This document shows positions 1 through 8,259 of a stretch of 64,000 nt of DNA, piece after piece; position 1 is the first letter of the stretch; each line of letters starts with the position of its first letter. Location of the stretch: positions 1,612,001 through 1,676,000 of the forward strand of contig NZ_CP102850.1 of the NCBI RefSeq assembly GCF_024734075.1, written 5' to 3'. The notes beneath the pieces are model-generated. The model had not been told where the DNA came from and made no database searches. It saw nothing but the letters and a program-made list of their open reading frames with translations. The position numbers and the translations under genes are program-made. The stretch comes from Gordonia mangrovi (GTDB taxonomy: Bacteria; Actinomycetota; Actinomycetes; Mycobacteriales; Mycobacteriaceae).

Positions 1-1161
1 CGCCACGGTGATGGTCATGCCGAGACCGAACAGGACCACCGCGGGCAGCACTGCAGTCACATAGCCGGCGCCGGGCACGATCCGCGACATCATCGCCAGA
101 CCGGCCGCGGCGATGAACGGTCCGATGGTCATCGGCAGACGTGGGCCGGTGACCTGCGCCGACTTCCCGGACAGCGGTGAACCGAACAGCATGATGACGG
201 TGGCCGGCAGGGTGGCCACGCCGGCTTCCAGCGCGGAGTAGCCCATGCTCTGCTGCAACTGGAGCGCCAAGAGAAACAGCGCGCCGCCCAGCGCCGCGTA
301 CACCAGCAGGGTGGTGAGATTCGCACCGGCGAACTGACCGGCCCGGAACAGCCCCAGCGGCAGCAGCGGCGCCGACGACCGCCACTCGATCACCACGAAC
401 GCGACCAACAGTGCGACCCCACCGAGCAGCGCGGCAAGCGCGACGGGCCCCCATCCGCGGGAGGGTCCTTCGATCATCGCGTAGATGACCCCGGCCAGAC
501 CCATCGTCACCGTGGCGGCACCGGCAACATCGAGACCTCCCGTCGACTGCTCGTGGCGCGACTCCACGACGTGACGCATCGCGATCCAGATCGCGCCGAG
601 TGCCACCGGCACGCTGAGCAGAAACACCCACCGCCATGATGCCGCGTCGACCAGCCAGCCTCCGACGAACGGACCCAACGCGGTTGTGGCGCCCGACATC
701 CCGGCCCACAATCCGATCGCCCGTCCCCTGTCGTCCTCGGTGATCTCGGCCTCGATCAGCGCCAGACTTCCGGGCACCACCGCCGCCGCGCCGATCCCCT
801 GCACGATCCGCGCGACCACCAGCGCCTCCGCGGTCGGGGCCAGACCACAGGCCGCCGAGGCAAGGGCGAACACCACCAGGCCGCCGACGAAGATCCGGCG
901 GCGCCCGTAGCGGTCGCCGGCCGCCCCACCGGCGAGCAGCAACGCGCTCAGGGTGAGCAGATATCCGTCGAGGACCCATTGCTGCCCGCTGAGACCCGTG
1001 TCGAGGTCGCGAGCGATCGCGGGCAACGCCACGTTCACCACGGTGCTGTCGAGAAAGGCGACTCCCGAGCCGAGGACTGCGGCAGCGATCAGCCATCGGC
1101 CGGCCGACGACGCCGCAGCGATACCGGTCGATGATGATCCGTCCGCTCCCGGGAACGTCAT
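1..1161 (-). CDS. MFS drug exporter, DHA2-like (partial, C-terminus outside window)
   Basis: The reading frame starts at the ATG at 1161 and runs off the left edge, so about 387 residues are visible. The N-terminus reads LIAAAVLGSGVAFLDSTVVN, followed by VALPAIARDLD, the helix-1 signature of EmrB/QacA-type (DHA2) proton antiporters with 14 membrane helices. A GDRYGRRR loop between helices 2 and 3 is the MFS motif A. The family exports cationic drugs and other small molecules across the cytoplasmic membrane. No regulator is visible next to it. The substrate cannot be inferred. It is unrelated to the second DHA2 exporter at 33.8-35.4 kb apart from family membership. Confidence 0.85.
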   Translation of the reverse strand, partial: MTFPGADGSSSTGIAAASSAGRWLIAAAVLGSGVAFLDSTVVNVALPAIARDLDTGLSGQQWVLDGYLLTLSALLLAGGAAGDRYGRRRIFVGGLVVFALASAACGLAPTAEALVVARIVQGIGAAAVVPGSLALIEAEITEDDRGRAIGLWAGMSGATTALGPFVGGWLVDAASWRWVFLLSVPVALGAIWIAMRHVVESRHEQSTGGLDVAGAATVTMGLAGVIYAMIEGPSRGWGPVALAALLGGVALLVAFVVIEWRSSAPLLPLGLFRAGQFAGANLTTLLVYAALGGALFLLALQLQQSMGYSALEAGVATLPATVIMLFGSPLSGKSAQVTGPRLPMTIGPFIAAAGLAMMSRIVPGAGYVTAVLPAVVLFGLGMTITVA

Positions 1162-1260
1162 GTACTGCCCACGTCCGCGAGTCTACGGACGTCGCATGGT
1201 CTGGGCGCAGGCGAACAGAGCGTGTCTGGCAAGGCCCGCAAAGAGAACGGGAGACACCCC

Positions 1261-1629
1261 CTAGTTCTGGATCTGGACCGTCGCCGCCCAGTACTCGACG
1301 AAACGGCCATCCCGCGCCCGCAGGATGTCATTTCCCACGAAGCGCTTTCGCTGTCCGCTACGCATACCGGTAGCGTTCCAGCGAGCCGACACATAGACGC
1401 CGTCGGTCATCGGCGGCACCTCGATCGAGATCTCCATTCTCTCGAACATCTCTTTCATCTCCGCGACCATAGCGGCGAGCTCGCTCGGACCGTGCACATC
1501 GTGGCCGGGCCAGTGTCCGATGAACCCGGCAGACACCAGGTGGTTGGCGATTTCGGCGAGGGCGTCGGCATCCGACGGCCCGTTCCACAATTGGTCGATC
1601 CAGCGTCGGTAGAGATCGGGAAGGGCCAT
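1261..1629 (-). CDS. SnoaL/NTF2-fold protein
   Basis: A 122-residue protein starting MALPDLYRRWIDQLWNG. The ATG at 1629 was chosen because GGAG lies about 8 bases upstream. The frame is open further upstream, but that part overlaps the next gene and has no start signal. The pattern of an N-terminal helix, then WNATGMR and a closing RFVEYWAATVQIQ strand, fits the cone-shaped NTF2/SnoaL fold used by ester cyclases, hydratases and stress-type binding proteins. The fold alone gives no reaction. It lies downstream of a VOC protein on the same strand, 61 bases after that gene's stop. Confidence 0.7.
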   Translation of the reverse strand: MALPDLYRRWIDQLWNGPSDADALAEIANHLVSAGFIGHWPGHDVHGPSELAAMVAEMKEMFERMEISIEVPPMTDGVYVSARWNATGMRSGQRKRFVGNDILRARDGRFVEYWAATVQIQN

Positions 1630-1690
1630 GACGTGCTCCTGGACTGCTCGCTCTCCAAGGTTACGCCGGTAGGACCGGTCAACAGAAGAG

Positions 1691-2323
1691 TCAGCCCGCG
1701 ACATCCGCCGAGGCGCGCCAGACGAATCCGTCGGGGTCGGTGAAAGCGCCCGCATCGCCGCCGATCTCGATGCGATGCGATCCACTGCCGGCGGCGTTCA
1801 CGCCCGCGTCCTTTGCGGCCGCCTTGCGCCCGTAGAGGGCGAGGGTGATGTCAGTGCCGTCACCGGCGAATTCGACGTATTTGCGGCCGAAACTCTTGGC
1901 GACGGTCAGTCCGTGGTCGACGTAGAACCTCTTGCTCTCGGCGACGTCGGCGGCTCCGATGAGCAGCACGACATCATCGATCTGCCGCGCGGGTGCGCCG
2001 GCGGCCTTCTTACTCGAGGACGCGACTTTCCACAGGGCGCCATCGGGCGTCCGCACCACCCCGCCGTAACCCCAGAACGACTTCTTCGCGGGTTTGATCG
2101 CGGTGGCGCCGGCGTCGAGGGCGGGGACGATGAGGGAGTCGACGACGGCGGGGTCAGGAACCACGAGCGACAGGACGTAGCCGCGGAACCCACTCGTGGG
2201 GGCATCGGAGGCGCGGAAGTTGAGTTGGTCGCCGATGCCGAAGGCCTTGTCGTAGAAGATCTTCGCGGCGGCGGCGTCGGGAACGTGGAGGGTGATGGAG
2301 TCGATGCGAGTATGCCGATGACG
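1691..2323 (-). CDS. VOC (glyoxalase/bleomycin-resistance fold) protein, start codon missing
   Basis: The frame encodes RIDSITLHVPDAAAAKIFYD, then KAFGIGDQLNF, a central SLVVPDPAVVDSLI and a second module VVLLIGAADVAESKRFYV ending FTDPDGFVWR. These are the two beta-alpha-beta-beta-beta modules of a vicinal-oxygen-chelate protein of about 205 residues. The stop TAG at 2324-2326 limits the frame upstream, and between it and the first conserved strand there is no ATG, GTG or TTG. The first in-frame GTG is at 2164, in the middle of the fold. Restoring one G after CAT at 2312-2314 would create ATGACTCGC, giving an MTRIDS start. The gene is either damaged at its start, a sequencing error, or read from a rare codon. 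Its ligand is unknown. Confidence 0.6.
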   Translation of the reverse strand, partial: RHRHTRIDSITLHVPDAAAAKIFYDKAFGIGDQLNFRASDAPTSGFRGYVLSLVVPDPAVVDSLIVPALDAGATAIKPAKKSFWGYGGVVRTPDGALWKVASSSKKAAGAPARQIDDVVLLIGAADVAESKRFYVDHGLTVAKSFGRKYVEFAGDGTDITLALYGRKAAAKDAGVNAAGSGSHRIEIGGDAGAFTDPDGFVWRASADVAG

Positions 2324-2386
2324 CTAGGCCGCGACTCCCCACCCAGGCTTCTCGATTCCTGACCGATCCGGGAAGCGATCGGAGCG

Positions 2387-3754
2387 TCACACCCGACGCC
2401 ACCCGTCGGGCCCGGCCGAACCCGCGGGATACTCCTCGAGCGGCACCCGGTCGGCCTGCCAGGCATCGATGATCGGCCCGACGATGCGCCAGCACTGTTC
2501 GGCCGCATCGCCGCGCACGGCCAGGGTGGCGTCGCCGTCGAGGATGCCGGATAGCACTTCGGCGTAGGCGCGGATGGAGCCCTCCCCGAGGTCGGCACCG
2601 AGTTCGGTGGCTGCCAGGTCGAACGGGTCGGTTCCGTCATGGACGTTGAGCCGCAACGACATCGCGTCGGGACCGAAGGTCAGGCGCACGACGTTGGGCG
2701 CGACGTCCCCGCTGAACTGCTGCGGCAGATGACGCACCGGACGGAAATGCAGGGCGATCTCCTTCACCGCCGGTTCGAGCGCCTTGCCCGACCGCAGCGT
2801 GAACGGGACGCCCGCCCAGCGGGCGGTGTTCACCTCGAAGGTCGCTTCGGCCAACGTCTCGGTACCACGCGCCGGATCGACACCGTCCTCGTCGACATAG
2901 GACGGGAGCTGCTTGCCGCCGGCCTCCCCCGCGGTGTACCGCGCACGACGCGACGAGCGCACCGGATCGCCGTCCGCGATGCGGGTCGCGCGCAGCGCAG
3001 CTCCGGTCGCGTCGCGCAGATCGCGTTCGTTCAACGACGCCGGCGGGTCCATGGCAACCACGGCCAGCAGCTCCAGCAGGTGGCTCTGCATCATGTCGAC
3101 CAATGCGCCGGCCTTGTCGTAGTAGCCGGCTCGCCCCTCCAGCCCCAAGGTCTCGTCGTAGCGGATCACCACCGACTCGATGTGCTCAGCCGACCAGACG
3201 GGTTCGAACACCCGGTTGGCGAAGCGAATACCGAACAGATCGAGCAGGATCGACTGACCGAGGAAATGGTCGACGCGGAACACCTGGTTCTCCGGCACCA
3301 GCCGGGCCAACTTGGCATTGAAGCCCCGTGCGCTGTCCTCATCGGTGCCGAATGGCTTCTCCAGAGCCAGCAACACATCGTCGGGCAGGTCGTCGAGCTC
3401 GGCCATGGCATCGCAGGACTGCTGCGCGACCGACGGGGGCACCGCGAAGTACAGCACCGAACGGCCGTCGCCGGCCTGGTCGAGAACCGTGCGCAAGCCG
3501 TCAGCGCTGCTGACGTCCGCCTGGCGGAACGTGGTCTGGGCAGCGACCTGACGCGCCGACTCCGCCATGTCGTCGCCGAAGGCATCCGACACCCGCTCGC
3601 GCCACTCGTCGTCGGAGACATCGCGGCGACCCACGCCCACCAACCGCACCTCGCGGTCGGGTTCGAGAGCAAGGAGTTGCGCAAGCGCCGGCAGCAGCAG
3701 GCGTGAGGTCAGATCCCCCATCGCACCGAAGATGAACAACGTCGTGGTGGCCAT
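2387..3754 (-). CDS. zwf: Glucose-6-phosphate dehydrogenase
   Basis: A 455-residue enzyme for the first step of the oxidative pentose phosphate pathway, oxidising glucose 6-phosphate to 6-phosphogluconolactone with NAD(P)+. The nucleotide loop is FGAMGDLTSR (residues 9-18), a variant of GASGDL. EKPFG (132-136), RVDHFLGQ (160-167, usually RIDHYLGK) and the later GRAGYYDKAGALVDMMQSHL block carry the substrate-binding and catalytic histidines. The chain is somewhat shorter than the 480-510 residues usual for Zwf. The lysine of the DHYLGK motif is glutamine here, as seen in some divergent actinobacterial paralogues. It is not in the tkt-tal-opcA cluster, so it may be a second Zwf. It is divergent from the GH15 gene. 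Confidence 0.9.
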   Translation of the reverse strand: MATTTLFIFGAMGDLTSRLLLPALAQLLALEPDREVRLVGVGRRDVSDDEWRERVSDAFGDDMAESARQVAAQTTFRQADVSSADGLRTVLDQAGDGRSVLYFAVPPSVAQQSCDAMAELDDLPDDVLLALEKPFGTDEDSARGFNAKLARLVPENQVFRVDHFLGQSILLDLFGIRFANRVFEPVWSAEHIESVVIRYDETLGLEGRAGYYDKAGALVDMMQSHLLELLAVVAMDPPASLNERDLRDATGAALRATRIADGDPVRSSRRARYTAGEAGGKQLPSYVDEDGVDPARGTETLAEATFEVNTARWAGVPFTLRSGKALEPAVKEIALHFRPVRHLPQQFSGDVAPNVVRLTFGPDAMSLRLNVHDGTDPFDLAATELGADLGEGSIRAYAEVLSGILDGDATLAVRGDAAEQCWRIVGPIIDAWQADRVPLEEYPAGSAGPDGWRRV

Positions 3755-3823
3755 ATCCGACGGTAACCCTCGGGTGGATTCGAGCGGGCGGATCTGCCGG
3801 CCTTGCCACGCCGAAGGGCACCG

Positions 3824-5611
3824 ATGGGGACAATCGACGTCATGGGCGCACGCATCGAGGACTACGCAATGGTGGGCGACTGCCGGACTGCCGCGCTGAT
3901 CTCCGCGGACGGCAGTATCGACTGGCTGTGCGTCCCCCGGTTCGATTCGGCGTCCATATTCGCCGCGCTACTCGGCTCGGAGGAACACGGACACTGGCGG
4001 TTGGCGCCCCGCGACCCCGCCGCCCGGGCGACGCGCGGCTACGACGCCGACACGCTGATCCTGACCACACGCTGGGAAACCTCCACCGGCACCGCCGAGG
4101 TCCACGAGTTCATGCCGATCGACGGCGGCCGGGTGGATCTGGTCCGACGAGTGGTCGGCGTGTCGGGTTACGTGGACTTCGAGACCGAACTCCGGATGCG
4201 GTTCGACTACGCGAAGTCGATCCCGTGGGTGCTGCAGGTGGGCGACACGACGGGTCCGGCGCTGCGCGGCATCGCCGGGCCGGACGCCTGTGTCGTGCGC
4301 GGTCTTCCGCTGCATGCCGACGGCGACGTCCATCGCGGATACTTCACCGTGGAACCCGACGTCACCATGGATCTCACCCTGACCTGGTACCACTCGCACC
4401 GCGAGGAACCGGGGCCGTTGGCGGTCGACGACGCGCTGACCCGCACCCGCGCCTGGTGGACGGAGTTCGCGAGCCGCATCGACCACACCGGACCCCACCA
4501 CGAACAGGTCATCCGTTCGCTGATCACGTTGCGCGCGTTGAGCAACATGGACACCGGAGGCATCGTGGCCGCAGCCACCACGTCGTTGCCCGAACAGTTC
4601 GGCGGAGCCCGCAACTGGGACTACCGCTACGTCTGGTTGCGCGATGCATCGCTGACGTTGGAGGCGCTGGTGAACCACGGTTTCCTGCATGTGGCCGAAC
4701 ACTGGCGGATGTGGCTGATGCGCGCCATCGCCGGCGACACCGAGGACATCCAGATCATGTATGGCATTGCCGGGGAACGCGATCTGATCGAGCGCGAGTT
4801 GCCGCAATTGCCCGGATACGCGAACTCGGCACCGGTGCGCATCGGCAACGGCGCCGTCGATCAGTATCAGGGCGACGTGATCGGTGAGGTGATGGTGGGC
4901 CTAGACGACGCCCGTGATGCGGGGCTGGCGGAGACACGGCTGTCGTGGGCGCTGCAGAAGGCGCTGCTCGAGCAGGTGGAGGCCAAACTCGAATGGCTCG
5001 ACAACGGGATCTGGGAGATGCGTGGTGAACCCCGCATGTTCACCCAGTCGCGAGTGATGAAGTGGGCCGCGTTCGACCGTGGTGTCCGGGCGGTGGAGCG
5101 CTACGGCCTCGATGGCTCACCCGAGCACTGGCGTGACCTACGCGACCGACTGCGCTACGAGATCGACACCGAATGTGTCGATCCCGGGACCGGTCGGTTC
5201 GTGCAGTATGCGGGAACCGACGAGGTCGACGCCTCGCTGTTGTTGCTCCCGCAGGTCGGTTTCTGCGCGCCGAACGATCCGCGAATGCTGGCCACGGTCG
5301 AGCACATCGAACGCACCCTGCTGCGTGGCGGTCTCGTGTTGCGCTACCGCACCGGCACCGGCGTCGACGGCCTGCAGGGCGACGAACACCCGTTCCTCGC
5401 GTGCACCTTCTGGCTGGTCACGCAATACGCGCGCAGCGGGCGCGCCGACGATGCGGCCGCACTGATGAAGACCGCGGTCGCCACCGCCAACGACGTCGGC
5501 CTGTTCTCCGAGGAGTACAACGTCGACGAGCAACGACAGGCGGGCAACACCCCGCAGGCGCTGTCGCATCTCGCGTTTGTGCGGGCCGCGAACGCGCTCG
5601 CATCGGTGTGA
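3824..5611 (+). CDS. GH15 family glycosidase (glucoamylase/trehalase-like)
   Basis: A 595-residue soluble protein with the N-terminal block MGARIEDYAMVGDCRTAAL and GSIDWLCVPRFDS, typical of bacterial GH15 proteins. A central ARNWDYRYVWLRDASLTLEA carries the conserved (alpha/alpha)6-barrel motif, and NVDEQRQAGNTPQALSH is the C-terminal signature. GH15 members in this group hydrolyse alpha-linked glucose polymers or trehalose in the cytoplasm. No signal peptide is seen. The start at 3824 has AAGGG 5 bases upstream. The ATG at 3842 (MGARIED) is the alternative. The 69-base gap to divergent zwf is a shared promoter region, which fits joint control of glucose supply, though this is inference. Confidence 0.88.
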   Translation: MGTIDVMGARIEDYAMVGDCRTAALISADGSIDWLCVPRFDSASIFAALLGSEEHGHWRLAPRDPAARATRGYDADTLILTTRWETSTGTAEVHEFMPIDGGRVDLVRRVVGVSGYVDFETELRMRFDYAKSIPWVLQVGDTTGPALRGIAGPDACVVRGLPLHADGDVHRGYFTVEPDVTMDLTLTWYHSHREEPGPLAVDDALTRTRAWWTEFASRIDHTGPHHEQVIRSLITLRALSNMDTGGIVAAATTSLPEQFGGARNWDYRYVWLRDASLTLEALVNHGFLHVAEHWRMWLMRAIAGDTEDIQIMYGIAGERDLIERELPQLPGYANSAPVRIGNGAVDQYQGDVIGEVMVGLDDARDAGLAETRLSWALQKALLEQVEAKLEWLDNGIWEMRGEPRMFTQSRVMKWAAFDRGVRAVERYGLDGSPEHWRDLRDRLRYEIDTECVDPGTGRFVQYAGTDEVDASLLLLPQVGFCAPNDPRMLATVEHIERTLLRGGLVLRYRTGTGVDGLQGDEHPFLACTFWLVTQYARSGRADDAAALMKTAVATANDVGLFSEEYNVDEQRQAGNTPQALSHLAFVRAANALASV

Positions 5612-5674
5612 TCGCGGCCGAATAGGTCAGGCGTCGAACGTCTTTCGATTCTTCTATCTTCTCTGAGTCACCCA

Positions 5675-5700
5675 GGTGTCAAACCTGGCCATACCGGGTA
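5675..5700 (+). promoter_or_regulatory. SigF-like promoter with overlapping palindrome
   Basis: GGTGT at 5675-5679 is followed, 16 bases later, by GGGTA at 5696-5700. This differs by one base from the GGTTT-N15-17-GGGTA pattern of mycobacterial SigF promoters. An inverted repeat CCAGGT-gtcaa-ACCTGG (5672-5688) overlaps the -35 element and could be an operator. The expected start site lies about 36 bases before the ATG of the downstream gene. The -35 mismatch lowers confidence. Confidence 0.4.
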
Positions 5701-5742
5701 GCCGAAGTGCGACCACGAATCACGAGATGCGTAGGAGCTGTC

Positions 5743-7545
5743 ATGAGTGACACGGTCGCCGATGTCGTGCTGTCCCGTCTGCGCGAATGGGATGTGCACC
5801 AGGTCTTCGGATACCCCGGTGATGGGATCAACGGACTTCTCGCCGCCTGGGCCGATGCGGGCGACGATCCACAATTCGTGCAATCCCGACACGAAGAGAT
5901 GAGCGCCTTCGAAGCTGTCGGTTTCGCGAAGTTCTCGGGCCGCGTCGGAGTATGCGCGGCTACCAGCGGGCCCGGCGGAATTCACCTGCTCAACGGTCTC
6001 TACGACGCCAAACTCGACCACGTGCCGATGGTCGCGATCGTCGGGCAGACCGAGCGGTCGGCGATGGGCGGATCGTATCAGCAGGAGATCGACATGCTCG
6101 CGCTGTACAAGGATGTGTGCAGCGACTACGTGCAGATGTGCACGGTGCCCGAGCAGATCCCGAATCTCCTCGATCGCGCCTTCCGGATCGCGATGACCGA
6201 GCGGGTTCCGACCGCGCTGATCTTCCCCTCGGATGTCTTCGAACTCGATTACTCACCACCGCAACACGAGTTCAAGCAGGTGCCATCCAGTCTCGGCATC
6301 GACGAGGCGACACCGGATCCGGACCCGGCCGCGGTCTCCCGGGCGGCGACGGTGCTCAACGAGGGCGAGAAGGTCGCGATTCTCGTCGGCCAGGGCGCAC
6401 GCGGATGTGTCGACGAACTCACCCAGGTCGCCGATACGCTGGGAGCGGGGTGTGCCAAGGCCCTGCTGGGTCGTGATGTCCTGCCGGACACCCTGCCGTG
6501 GGTGACCGGCTCCATCGGACTGCTCGGCACCACCGCGAGCTACCACCTGATGCGTGACTGCGACACCCTGCTGACCGTCGGATCCAACTTTCCCTACACG
6601 CAGTTCCTCCCGGAACTCGACCAGGCGCGCGGCGTGCAGATCGACCGATCCGGCAAGTGGATCGGCATGCGCTACCCGAACGAGGTCAACCTGATCGGCG
6701 ACGCCAAACGCACACTGCAGCAACTCATCCCGAAACTGGAGTACAAGCAGGACCGCTCATGGCGCGAGTCGGTGGAAAAGCAGGTGGCCCGCTGGCAGAA
6801 AACCGCACAACGCCAGGCCATGACCGACGCGCACCCGATCAATCCGATGCGGATCTTCCACGAGTTCTCCGAACGCGCACCGTCGAACGCCATCATCGCC
6901 GCCGATTCCGGGAGTGCCGCCAACTGGTACGCCCGTCACATCACCTTCCGCGACGAGATGCGCGGATCGTTGTCCGGCACGCTCGCCACCATGGGCCCGG
7001 CCGTGCCGTATGTGATCGGCGCCAAGTGGGCACACCCCGACCGGCCGACGATCGCCTTCGAAGGTGACGGCGCGATGCAGATGAACGGCCTGGCCGAGAT
7101 GCTCACCGTCGCCCGCTACTGGCAGCAGTGGACCAATCCGCAACTGATCGTGGTCGTGTTGCACAACAACGACCTCAACCAGGTCACCTGGGAACAGCGG
7201 GCGATGTCCAGTTCTCCTAAATTCTCTGCTTCCCAGGACCTTCCGGAGATGGACTATGCCGCCTTCGCGCGCAGCATCGGACTCGGCGGCATCAACGTCG
7301 ACGAACTCGATCAGCTCGGCGACGCTTGGGACCGGGCTCTTGCCGCCGACCGACCGACGCTGCTCGACGTCCGGTGCGATCCGAGCGTTCCGCCCATCCC
7401 GCCGCACGCCACCCTAGACCAGGCGATGTCGCTGAGCGCCGCGTTGGTCAAGGGCGACGAGGACGCCTGGGACATCATCCGCGAGGGCACAAAACAGAAG
7501 GTGCAGCAGTATCTCCCGGGCACCAAGGGAGACGAGAGTAGGTGA
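5743..7545 (+). CDS. Pyruvate oxidase-like ThDP-dependent enzyme
   Basis: A 600-residue three-domain thiamine-diphosphate enzyme of the PoxB/acetolactate synthase group. The N-terminal pyrimidine-binding domain has QVFGYPGDGIN and the catalytic glutamate in SRHEEMSAFEA (Glu51). The middle domain has VAILVGQGARG. The C-terminal domain has the ThDP/Mg motif FEGDGAMQMNGLAEML (about 438-453) ending in LHNNDLNQVTWEQR. Related enzymes decarboxylate pyruvate to acetate with a quinone or O2 as acceptor. The substrate is inferred from family only. AGGAG precedes the ATG by 5 bases. The SigF-like promoter upstream suggests stationary-phase expression, as for E. coli PoxB. Confidence 0.85.
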   Translation: MSDTVADVVLSRLREWDVHQVFGYPGDGINGLLAAWADAGDDPQFVQSRHEEMSAFEAVGFAKFSGRVGVCAATSGPGGIHLLNGLYDAKLDHVPMVAIVGQTERSAMGGSYQQEIDMLALYKDVCSDYVQMCTVPEQIPNLLDRAFRIAMTERVPTALIFPSDVFELDYSPPQHEFKQVPSSLGIDEATPDPDPAAVSRAATVLNEGEKVAILVGQGARGCVDELTQVADTLGAGCAKALLGRDVLPDTLPWVTGSIGLLGTTASYHLMRDCDTLLTVGSNFPYTQFLPELDQARGVQIDRSGKWIGMRYPNEVNLIGDAKRTLQQLIPKLEYKQDRSWRESVEKQVARWQKTAQRQAMTDAHPINPMRIFHEFSERAPSNAIIAADSGSAANWYARHITFRDEMRGSLSGTLATMGPAVPYVIGAKWAHPDRPTIAFEGDGAMQMNGLAEMLTVARYWQQWTNPQLIVVVLHNNDLNQVTWEQRAMSSSPKFSASQDLPEMDYAAFARSIGLGGINVDELDQLGDAWDRALAADRPTLLDVRCDPSVPPIPPHATLDQAMSLSAALVKGDEDAWDIIREGTKQKVQQYLPGTKGDESR

Positions 7546-7647
7546 TGGGGCGCCCACGGCGACCGCACGTCCGATCGGGCGTCGGTCGCTGCTTGGATTG
7601 CGGCCGAACGGCCTGGACCGAGTCATCCCGCCGAGTACTGTGATCTC

Positions 7648-7988
7648 ATGACGGCCGACTGGCGTGACACGCGTGCCCAGCAGATTCGGACGCTCATCGT
7701 CAAGGCCGAACCCGACATCACCGAAGAGATCAAGTGGCGCAAGCCGTCGAACCCGGACGGGTCCCGACCTTCTCGTTGGACGGGCTGGTGTGCACGCTGG
7801 AAACCTACAAGGACAAGGTCAAGGTCACCTTCGCCCAGGGCGCCGCGCTACCTGATCCGGCCAACGTCTTCAATGCCAGTCTGACCGCCGGTACGCGCCG
7901 CGCCGTCGACATCAGAGAGTCGGACACCGTGAACGATGACGCTTTCGCCGACTTGATCCGTGCCGCAGTGGCATTCAACCGAAAGTAG
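7648..7988 (+). pseudogene. DUF1801 (YdhG/CyaY-like fold) gene with a frameshift
   Basis: The first frame gives MTADWRDTRAQQIRTLIVKA through EIKWRKPSNPDG. The continuation VPTFSLDGLVCTLETYKDKV and AFADLIRAAVAFNRK is in the next frame and ends at 7988. Joined, they make a normal DUF1801 protein of about 113 residues. The break falls at GACGGGTCCC (about 7757-7766). One extra G, making GGGG, restores KPSNPDGVPTFSLDG. It is either a true single-base deletion in a homopolymer or a sequencing error. DUF1801 proteins are small cytosolic proteins of unknown function. Confidence 0.75.
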
Positions 7989-8100
7989 TCGCGGGCCGTC
8001 GTCGACTGTCTACCGGTGCACGCCGCGCAGCGGTACCTGTCGGAGGCGATCGCTACCCTGCTGTCATGCGTTGCCTCAGTGTGCCGATCGTCGTCGATCT

Positions 8101-8210
8101 GTTGTTGTCGTACCCCGTCGATACTCTGAATCTGTTCGATGACGCCGCACCTGCTCCACATCCTCCGATGCTGGTCGACCGTTGTTGTCGGACCCCGCCG
8201 TTAGCCTGAC
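8101..8210 (+). repeat. Pair of 30-base direct repeats upstream of DUF222 gene
   Basis: Copies at 8101-8130 and 8181-8210 share GTTGTTGTCG-n-ACCCCG-n-CG and a following TA..CTGA, and begin exactly 80 bases apart. About 22-23 of 30 positions agree. They occupy the leader before the GTG at 8260. Similar TTGTCGGACCCC-type sequences are, from memory, common before DUF222/13E12 genes of actinomycetes, so a promoter or expression element is possible. Confidence 0.5.
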
Positions 8211-8259
8211 TGTAGTTCCTGATTCGTTGCCCGCCACCGTCTCGTAGAGAGGTCGTCTC

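Noticed and set aside
2639..3706. A 355-codon open frame antisense to zwf
   Set aside because: It lacks recognisable protein features and lies wholly inside a well-supported enzyme gene.
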